Positions 56,101 through 62,348 of a DNA stretch of 64,000 nt are shown one piece after another; positions within the stretch are counted from its first letter, which is position 1, and each line of letters opens with the position of its first letter. The DNA comes from JBGAQP01 sp044220635 (GTDB lineage: Bacteria; Pseudomonadota; Gammaproteobacteria; Burkholderiales; Usitatibacteraceae): the NCBI GenBank assembly GCA_044220635.1, contig JBGAQP010000022.1, forward strand, positions 1 through 64,000, given 5' to 3'. The position numbers and the translations under genes were made by a program. The notes under the pieces are model-generated. The model had not been told where the DNA came from, searched no databases, and saw nothing but the letters and a program-made list of their open reading frames with translations.

Positions 56101-56832
56101 CTAGCCCCGGAAATCGCCCCAGTGGGCGTGGATCGCCGCGAGGGCGGCGAGCGGCGCGGTCTCGGCGCGCAGGAGCCGCGGGCCCAGGCCCACGGCCTCG
56201 AACCCGGCCATGCCCGCGAGGTCGCGCTCGCGCTCGGTGAGCCCGCCCTCGGGTCCGACGAGGATCTCCAGGGGGCCCGCAGGCGCCGGACGGCCCGCGA
56301 GGGGCGCCGCCCCCGGCTCGAGGAGCCAGCGCGTCGCCCCGGCGGGCTCGGCCACCCAGGCCTGGAAGGCGAGCGTGGGCCGGACTTCGGGAACGCGGTT
56401 GCGGCCGCACTGCTCGCAGGCGGCCACGGCGACCCGCTGCCAATGCGCCTCGCGGCGCGCGGCGCGCTCGCCCGACAGGCGCACGACGCTGCGGTCGCAC
56501 ACGATCGGCTGGATCCAGGCCGCGCCCAGCTCGGCCGCCTTCTGGATGACCCAGTCCATCTTGTCGGCCTCGGGCAGCCCCTGGACGAGCCCCACGGCGA
56601 GCGCGGCCTCGGCGTCGGCATCCCGGAAGGCGCCGAGCTTCACGTCGACGCGCTCCTTGTCGATGCGCTGGATCGTGGCCTCGTACTCGCCGCCCCGGCC
56701 GTCGAACACCGTGATCGCGTCGCCCGCCTTGAGGCGCAGCGCCCGGCCGACGTGGTTGGCCGCCTCGGGGGGCAGCGCGAACTGGGCGCCGGGGCCGAGC
56801 CGGATGTCGCAGTGGATTCGGGGAAGACGCAT
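56101..56832 (-). CDS. rsmE: 16S rRNA m3U1498 methyltransferase
   Basis: SPOUT-class methyltransferase that modifies U1498 of 16S rRNA. ATG at 56832 gives 243 residues; N-terminal PUA-like domain (MRLPRIHC, HVGRALRLKAGD) and the C-terminal knot with EILVGPEGGLTERE and GLGPRLLRAETA. A longer frame to 56895 begins inside the AT-poor intergenic space. Confidence 0.94.
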   Translation of the reverse strand: MRLPRIHCDIRLGPGAQFALPPEAANHVGRALRLKAGDAITVFDGRGGEYEATIQRIDKERVDVKLGAFRDADAEAALAVGLVQGLPEADKMDWVIQKAAELGAAWIQPIVCDRSVVRLSGERAARREAHWQRVAVAACEQCGRNRVPEVRPTLAFQAWVAEPAGATRWLLEPGAAPLAGRPAPAGPLEILVGPEGGLTERERDLAGMAGFEAVGLGPRLLRAETAPLAALAAIHAHWGDFRG

Positions 56833-56938
56833 GGACGGCTGCGCGTGGCGGGGCGAAAGCGGCGCGATGGGAGGACTGCGTTGCGATGCTAGCATAGCCG
56901 CGCGCAGGCGAGCGTCGTGGCGGCCGCGCGCGCCCCGC

Positions 56939-57349
56939 TCAGTAGCTCATGCACGCGCCGTTGATGAGGCCCACCCCGAGCGAGAGGCTGCCGAGGAAGA
57001 AGCCCTGCGCGCTCTTGCCCGAGGCGATGTCCTGCGAGAGCGTGGGAATCATCGCCTTCACGGCGAGGAAGGCGCTCACCTGGACCACGAGCGCGATGAG
57101 CCCCCAGATCGCCATGTCGACCACGCTCACGCTGTAGCGCACCGCCGCGGTGAGCGGGACGATGAAGCCGAGCAGCGACCCCGAGAGGCTGAAGGCGGCG
57201 GCGAGGTTGCCCTCGCGGATGAGCGCGAACTCCCGGTGCGGCGTCGCGCGCACGTAGACCGCGACGAACATCGCCGTGAGCGCGAGCGAGATCGCGAGAT
57301 AGACGAGGAAGTCGTCGAAGCCGGCGAACGATTCGAACACCTGTCTCAT
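56939..57349 (-). CDS. DUF350-family inner-membrane protein (YjfL-like)
   Basis: 136 residues, four hydrophobic helices (about 13-33, 50-70, 75-97 and 112-132) with the DUF350 pattern REGNLAAAFSLSGSLLGFIVPL repeated in degenerate form near the C-terminus. Function unknown. Last gene of a minus-strand group with a YgiC/YjfC-type ligase and a YgiB/YjfM-type lipoprotein, the same trio as in the E. coli yjf locus. Confidence 0.88.
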   Translation of the reverse strand: MRQVFESFAGFDDFLVYLAISLALTAMFVAVYVRATPHREFALIREGNLAAAFSLSGSLLGFIVPLTAAVRYSVSVVDMAIWGLIALVVQVSAFLAVKAMIPTLSQDIASGKSAQGFFLGSLSLGVGLINGACMSY

Positions 57350-57381
57350 GCGGGTCTCCTCCCGGGCGGGCGCGGCGCGCC

Positions 57382-58506
57382 TCAGCTGAAGTAATGGGGA
57401 ACGAAGCGGCTGGAATTCGTCGTGATGGGCGAATCGTCCTCGCGGATGCCGATCCCCGCTGGCTCCTCGCCCACGATCCACGAGCCGATCACCGCGTGGT
57501 TGGCCCCGAAGACGGGCAGCTCGTGGTAGGCCTGCCAGACGAAGCCTTCCTCGCCGTATTCGCCCGGCGCCTCGACGGTCCGCCCGCCGGCGGTGATCGA
57601 GACGTTGGCGCCCTCGCGCGAGTAGAGCGGCTTCCTCACGAAATCGGTCTCGAACCGGCCCGGGTCGAACGAGGCCGCGAGCAGGTTCGGGTGGCCGGGA
57701 AACATCTCCCAGAGCACCGGCAGGATCGCCTTGTTCGCGAGCAGCATCTTCCACGCGGGCTCGATCACCTTCACCGTGCGCCGCAGCAGGTGCTCGCCGA
57801 AGGGCTCGCGCACCATCCACTCCCAGGGATAGAGCTTGAAGAGCGCCGTGATGGGTCGCTCTTCGAGGTCGCGGAAGCCGCGCCCGTCCCAGCCGATGTC
57901 GGCGATGTCGATGGCGCGCGCCTCGAGCCCCGCCTGGATCGCGGTATCGCGCAGGTAGTCGAGGTTGCCCTGGTCCTCGAGGCTCCCGGACACCCCGGTG
58001 AAATGCACCAGGCGGTCGGCGGGCAGCTCCGGGGCCATCTGCTTCCAGCGCTCGATGAGCCGCTCGTGGATCGAGTTGAACTGGTCGGCCCCCGGGAACA
58101 CGTCCTGCAGCCAGTACCACTGCACGACGCTCGCCTCCAGCAGCGCCGTGGGCGTGTCCGCGTTGTACTCGAGCATCCGCGGCTCGCCCCGCCCGTCCCA
58201 GGCGAGGTCGAAGCGCCCGAAGAGCGACTTCTCGTCGTCCTCCCAGCTCCTCTCGACCAGCTCGAGGAAGGGCCGGGGGATCGCGAAGCGCTCGTAGTCG
58301 CCGCGCTCGATCACGCGGCCCACGGCGTCGATGCAGCGCGACTGCAGCTCCCCGGTGGCGAGCTCGAGCCGGTCGACCTGCTCGGCGGTGAAGCGGTAGC
58401 AGGCGCTCTCGTCCCAGTAGACGCCGTCCATGCTGTGGAAGTGGAAGCCGAGGGCCTCGACCTTGCGCGGCCAGTCGGCGCGGGGGCTCAGGGCCTCGCG
58501 GATCAC
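57382..58506 (-). CDS. Glutathionylspermidine synthase-like ATP-grasp ligase (YgiC/YjfC family)
   Basis: 374 residues from a GTG at 58506. The family core is clear: FHSMDGVYWDESACYRFT, DLAWDGRGEPRMLEYNADTP, and FVRKPLYSREGANVSI with the ATP-grasp Lys/Glu residues. It corresponds to the synthetase half of GspSA; no amidase domain is present. Homologues such as YgiC and YjfC do not make glutathionylspermidine, so the real amine and acid are unknown. Lying beside speE and speD makes a polyamine substrate plausible (inference). Confidence 0.9.
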   Translation of the reverse strand: MIREALSPRADWPRKVEALGFHFHSMDGVYWDESACYRFTAEQVDRLELATGELQSRCIDAVGRVIERGDYERFAIPRPFLELVERSWEDDEKSLFGRFDLAWDGRGEPRMLEYNADTPTALLEASVVQWYWLQDVFPGADQFNSIHERLIERWKQMAPELPADRLVHFTGVSGSLEDQGNLDYLRDTAIQAGLEARAIDIADIGWDGRGFRDLEERPITALFKLYPWEWMVREPFGEHLLRRTVKVIEPAWKMLLANKAILPVLWEMFPGHPNLLAASFDPGRFETDFVRKPLYSREGANVSITAGGRTVEAPGEYGEEGFVWQAYHELPVFGANHAVIGSWIVGEEPAGIGIREDDSPITTNSSRFVPHYFS

Positions 58507-58518
58507 GGTGCGCGGCCC

Positions 58519-58878
58519 CTAGCTCGAGGAGGAGCGCGCCGAGGAGCCGAAGCCCCCGCGCGAGCTCGAGGAGGACGAGGAGAAGGACGAGCGGCCGGAG
58601 CTCGAGGACCGGGTCGCGCTCGAGGCGGCCCCGGAGCGGCCCCAGTTCCAGCCTCCGGGGCGGTGCAGGTAGACCGGCCCGTGGAAGAAGCCGCGGCCCG
58701 CGTGGGCCGGGTCGGTGGAGGGCGTGCACTCCTCGGGCTTCCGGCCCCAGTCGGCGAGGCAGTCCTCGCGCGAGGCGTAGACGTCGCGGCGCTGCTCCTC
58801 GCCGCAGCCCGCGACGGCGGCCACGCCGATGAGCACGAGGGTCACGCGCGAGGACGATTTCCTGAGGCGCCTGAGCAT
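58519..58878 (-). CDS. YgiB/YjfM-like DUF1190 lipoprotein with Ser-rich tail
   Basis: 119 residues. Short signal peptide with a lipobox-like AGC (VLIGVAAVAGCGEEQ), a DUF1190 core (DVYASREDCLADWGRKPEECTPS, two Cys), GFFHGPVYLHRPGG, then a tail rich in Ser with Gly, Arg and Phe (SSSSGRSSFSSSSSSSRGG) as in YgiB proteins. Probable periplasmic or outer-membrane lipoprotein. Between speE and the ligase gene. Confidence 0.85.
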   Translation of the reverse strand: MLRRLRKSSSRVTLVLIGVAAVAGCGEEQRRDVYASREDCLADWGRKPEECTPSTDPAHAGRGFFHGPVYLHRPGGWNWGRSGAASSATRSSSSGRSSFSSSSSSSRGGFGSSARSSSS

Positions 58879-58909
58879 GCCTTCGTCCGCGGGACGCGCG
58901 CGCCGCGCC

Positions 58910-59761
58910 TCAGGCGACGAGCGCCCGGATGTAGTTGGGCAGCGCGAAGACGGCGCGGTGCGTGTCGCCGTTGTAGTACTGGAGGTCGCCGATGCCGCGC
59001 TCGGCGATCACGCGGTCGACCGCGGCGGGATCCGGCGCGCGCGGATCGAGCGAGTCCGAGGCGCAGGCGAAGCCCCAGATCGAGCCGTAGATCGGGATGT
59101 GCACGAAGTAGGGGACGACGAGCCGGAAGACCTCGCGCAGGTTCGCAAGCGTCGAGCGTACGCGCTGCGGGTGGGAGAAGGGCGAGCCGATGTGCAGCGT
59201 GAGCGCCCCGCCCGGGGCGAGCGCGCCCTTGGCGAGCGCGAAGGTCGCCGGCGAGTAGAGCTCGACCGAGGGCCCGACGGGATCGGTGAGGTCCATGAGG
59301 ACGAGGTCGTAGCGCGTCTTCGTCTCGCGCAGGTAGGCGAGCCCGTCGCCCACCGTGACCCGCAGCCGGGGATCGGCGAACGCGCCGCGGTGCACCTTCG
59401 CGAACTGCGCCTTCGCGATCTCGATCACCTCGGGGTCGAGCTCGGCGAGGTGCACGTCCCCGAGGCCGCGGTGCTTGAGAAGCTCCTCGGCCGTGCCCCC
59501 GTCGCCGCCGCCGATGATGAGCGCGCGCCGCGGGCCGGGGTGCGCCACGGCCGCGGGATGCACGAGGTTCTCGTGATAGAAGAACTCGTCGCGCTCGCTG
59601 GTCATGTTGAAGCCGTCGAGGCGGAAGATGCGGCCGAGCTCGGGAGTGTCGTACACCTCGAGGAGCTGGAACGGGGTGCGGCGGCGCTCGAGGAGCGTGC
59701 CCTCGAACCAGACGCCGCTCGCCTCGTTCAGGCGCTCGAGGATCTTCTCGCTGGGTGGCAT
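58910..59761 (-). CDS. speE: Spermidine synthase
   Basis: Transfers the aminopropyl group of decarboxylated AdoMet to putrescine. ATG at 59761 gives 283 residues. GGGDGGTAEELLKH binds the nucleotide part, with ELDPEVIEIAK, the catalytic Asp in MDLTDPVGPS and FYHENLVHPA. Follows speD after 62 bases; no ornithine or arginine decarboxylase is in the window. Confidence 0.95.
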   Translation of the reverse strand: MPPSEKILERLNEASGVWFEGTLLERRRTPFQLLEVYDTPELGRIFRLDGFNMTSERDEFFYHENLVHPAAVAHPGPRRALIIGGGDGGTAEELLKHRGLGDVHLAELDPEVIEIAKAQFAKVHRGAFADPRLRVTVGDGLAYLRETKTRYDLVLMDLTDPVGPSVELYSPATFALAKGALAPGGALTLHIGSPFSHPQRVRSTLANLREVFRLVVPYFVHIPIYGSIWGFACASDSLDPRAPDPAAVDRVIAERGIGDLQYYNGDTHRAVFALPNYIRALVA

Positions 59762-59823
59762 GGCTGCGCCCCGGAGGCAATGGCCCACATGGAGGCCCCC
59801 GCGCGGGGCGGGGGCCGCAAACC

Positions 59824-60234
59824 CTAGCGGACGGCGGCGAGCCGCTTCTTCTTGAGCGGCAGGTCGCGGCCGCGCCAGACGCGTTCCACCAGCACGTCGC
59901 CGGGTTTCAACTCGGCGAGGAGCAGCTCGTAGAGGCGCTCGGCCTTGCCGCTGTTGTCGGAGGTGACGTTGCAGACGTAGATGTCGAGGGTGGCGCCGTT
60001 GCGCTCGGGCCAGGTGTGGATCGCGAGGTGGGATTCGGCGAAGACGACCGCGCCCGTCGCGCCGCCTTCCTGCGTCGCGTCGAGGCCTTCGAACTGGTAG
60101 AAGTGGTCGCCGAGGACCGTGAGGCCCACCGTCTTGCACGCGCCGACGCACGCTTCGCGGAGCAAGGTGGCGGAGGTGAGGATCTCGCCCTTCTGGCAGT
60201 TGTACAGGTCGGCGATGATGTGCAGTCCCTTCAC
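59824..60234 (-). CDS. speD: S-adenosylmethionine decarboxylase proenzyme, bacterial class
   Basis: Pyruvoyl enzyme that makes decarboxylated AdoMet. 136 residues. The self-cleavage site is Glu67/Ser68 in FAESHLAIHTWPE, with the processing His69 and catalytic Cys in VCNVTSDN. GTG start at 60234; a five-codon ORF (ATG at 60248, MGVSK) ends in the TGA that overlaps this GTG. It heads the speD-speE-ygiB-ygiC-DUF350 group. Confidence 0.93.
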   Translation of the reverse strand: MKGLHIIADLYNCQKGEILTSATLLREACVGACKTVGLTVLGDHFYQFEGLDATQEGGATGAVVFAESHLAIHTWPERNGATLDIYVCNVTSDNSGKAERLYELLLAELKPGDVLVERVWRGRDLPLKKKRLAAVR

Positions 60235-60417
60235 TTCGATACCCCCATGGCTACCAGCCTAAGGATTCGCGGGGCTCGGGCTGCGCGCGACCTCGGGCGT
60301 CCCGCTCTTGGCGGCGGGATCGCCCCTAGACCCAGGGCGGCGGGTGGAACCCGAGCTGCGAAAATTTACGCAAGCAAAAAATATCGCGGTGAAAAGTGCG
60401 AAATTATAGGCTCATTT
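60235..60417 (-). promoter_or_regulatory. Long leader region upstream of speD
   Basis: 183 bases between cbbR and speD. The part from about 60355 to 60417 is unusually AT-rich for this genome. A perfect TATAAT lies at 60408-60403 (minus strand) without a good -35; it would give a leader of about 160 bases. The leader ends with ATG GGG GTA TCG AAG TGA (60248-60231), whose stop overlaps the speD GTG. Confidence 0.4.
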
Positions 60418-61401
60418 TTAGCGCGTTGCGCGCCTTTTTACAAGGTTTTCCCGGGATTTGGGCGACGGCGGGCGCGGCGCGCGCGGCTCGGGCGCGCCGA
60501 GCAGCGCCGCGGCTTCCGAGAGCATGAATTCCCGGAACGCCCCGGCGAGCGGCGACAGGCGCTTGGCCGCAAGGTGAACGACGTACCAGTTGCGCACGAT
60601 CGGCAGTCCCACGACGTCGAGCTCGACCAGCCGCCCGGATTCGAGCTCGAGCCCGAGCGTGTGGCGCGACAGCAGGCTCAGGCCCATGCCGGCCTGCACG
60701 GCCTGCTTGATCGTCTCGTTGGAGGCCATCTGCATCGCCACGCGGATCGCGAGGCCGTGGTCGGCGAAGAGCTTCTCCAGGAGCCCGCGCGTGCCCGAGC
60801 CCGGCTCGCGCAGGATGAAGGGCTCCTCGGCCACGCGCGCGAGCGCGATGCGGCGCTTGCCGGCGAGCGGATGCCCGGGTGCGGCCACCATGACGTGGGG
60901 ATGGCGCGCGAAGGGCTCGGCGACGGTCTCGAGGTCCACGGGCGGGCGCCCCATGATCGCGAGGTCGATCTCGTTGGCCGCGAGCCGCTCGATCACCGCC
61001 TCGCGGTTGTCCACCGAGAGCTCGAGCTTGACCGCGGGGTGGGCGCGCAGGAAGCGCGCGAGCATCGGCGGCGCGAAGTACTTGGCCGTGGAGACGGCGG
61101 CGATGTGCAGCCGCCCCTGCTCGAGGCCGCGCATCGCGTCGAGCGCCTCGCCTGCCGCGCGCAGCTCGTCGGCGATCGCGCGGCTGCGGCGCGCGAGTTC
61201 CCGGCCCGCGTCCGTGAGGTGGATCTTCTTGCCGACCTGCTCGAAGAGCGCGAGCCCCGCCTCGCCCTCGAGGCTCTTCACCTGCATGGAGACCGCGGGC
61301 TGCGTGAGGTGCAGCTCCTCGGCGGCGCGCGAGAACGACAGGTGGCGCGCGACCGCCTCGAACACCTTGAGCTGGCGCAGCGTGAAGTGGCGCGAGGACA
61401 T
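60418..61401 (-). CDS. cbbR: LysR-family regulator, CbbR type
   Basis: 327 residues. N-terminal winged helix (1-60) FTLRQLKVFEAVARHLSFSRAAEELHLTQPAVSMQVK, then an effector domain with GRLHIAAVSTAKYFAPPMLARF, typical of CbbR regulators of Calvin-cycle operons. A basic Pro/Arg-rich tail of about 25 residues is extra. Transcribed divergently from cbbQ, so it probably controls cbbQO from the shared gap; NADPH or RuBP-type metabolites are effectors in known CbbRs. Other LysR identity is possible but less likely given the neighbours. Confidence 0.88.
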   Translation of the reverse strand: MSSRHFTLRQLKVFEAVARHLSFSRAAEELHLTQPAVSMQVKSLEGEAGLALFEQVGKKIHLTDAGRELARRSRAIADELRAAGEALDAMRGLEQGRLHIAAVSTAKYFAPPMLARFLRAHPAVKLELSVDNREAVIERLAANEIDLAIMGRPPVDLETVAEPFARHPHVMVAAPGHPLAGKRRIALARVAEEPFILREPGSGTRGLLEKLFADHGLAIRVAMQMASNETIKQAVQAGMGLSLLSRHTLGLELESGRLVELDVVGLPIVRNWYVVHLAAKRLSPLAGAFREFMLSEAAALLGAPEPRAPRPPSPKSRENLVKRRATR

Positions 61402-61517
61402 GGCGGCCTCCGGGGGGCGTCTGGATAGCTTATATGAACGATAACTTTAATTGAGTTTACCTTATGCACGCCCCGGCCTAGATTGGCGCGTCCGAACCGC
61501 CGACCCGGAGCCCCGCC
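61402..61517. promoter_or_regulatory. cbbR-cbbQ intergenic region with LysR-type boxes
   Basis: 116 bases with an AT-rich core at 61429-61466, in strong contrast to the flanks. TATATGAACGATA (61431-61443) is a T-N11-A LysR box with TAT/ATA arms. Overlapping it, AACT (61443-61446) and AGTT (61454-61457) form a second dyad. A GGAG ribosome site precedes the cbbQ ATG. Confidence 0.5.
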
Positions 61518-62327
61518 ATGAACGCCGCCGATCCCCTCGCCGCCCACCGCCTGCGCGAGGCGCCGTGGTACCGCCCCGTCGCCGACGAGGTGGCGCTCTT
61601 CGAGGCCGCCTGGCAGGCCCGCATGCCGATGATGCTCAAGGGGCCCACGGGCTGCGGCAAGACGCGCTTCGTGGAATACATGGCGTGGAAGCTCGCCAAG
61701 CCCCTGGTCACCGTGGCCTGCAACGAGGACATGACGGCCGCCGACCTCGTCGGGCGCTACCTCCTCGACGCCGCGGGCACCCGCTGGCAGGACGGGCCGC
61801 TCGCGCTCGCCGCGCGCCACGGCGCGATCTGCTACCTCGACGAGGTGGTCGAGGCGCGCCAGGACACGACGGTGGTGATCCACCCCCTCACCGACACGCG
61901 GCGCGCGCTTCCCATCGAGAAGAAGGGCGAGCTCCTGCACGCGCACCCCGACTTCCTGCTGGTCATCTCCTACAACCCCGGCTACCAGAGCCTGCTGAAG
62001 GACCTCAAGCCCTCGACCAAGCAGCGCTTCGGGGCGCTCGACTTCGGCTACCCGGAGCGCGCGGTCGAGGCGGAGATCGTCGCCCACGAGGCGGGCATCG
62101 ACGCCGCGCTCGCCGCGAAGCTGGTGGCGATCGCCGAGCGCGCGCGCAACCTCAAGGGCCACGGCCTCGACGAGGGCCTGTCGACGCGCATGCTCGTGCA
62201 CGCGGGCTCGCTCATGGCGCGGGGGGTGGCGCCGGTCGCGGCCTGCCGGGTCGCGCTGGTGCGCCCGATCACCGACGACCCGGACATGCGCGACGCCCTC
62301 GACGCGGCGGTCACGACCTACTTCTGA
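61518..62327 (+). CDS. cbbQ: CbbQ/NirQ-type MoxR AAA+ ATPase (RubisCO activase subunit)
   Basis: 269 residues. Walker A KGPTGCGKTR (41-50), Walker B AICYLDEVVEAR, sensor segment FLLVISYNPGYQSLLKDLKP, and STKQRFGALDFGYP, all CbbQ/NirQ/NorQ signatures. With CbbO it forms a complex that reactivates inhibited RubisCO. The related NorQ acts on nitric oxide reductase; the CbbR neighbour and the CbbO-like partner favour the RubisCO role. ATG at 61518. Confidence 0.88.
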   Translation: MNAADPLAAHRLREAPWYRPVADEVALFEAAWQARMPMMLKGPTGCGKTRFVEYMAWKLAKPLVTVACNEDMTAADLVGRYLLDAAGTRWQDGPLALAARHGAICYLDEVVEARQDTTVVIHPLTDTRRALPIEKKGELLHAHPDFLLVISYNPGYQSLLKDLKPSTKQRFGALDFGYPERAVEAEIVAHEAGIDAALAAKLVAIAERARNLKGHGLDEGLSTRMLVHAGSLMARGVAPVAACRVALVRPITDDPDMRDALDAAVTTYF

Positions 62328-62348
62328 GGCCTGCCGGGCGAACGCGCC

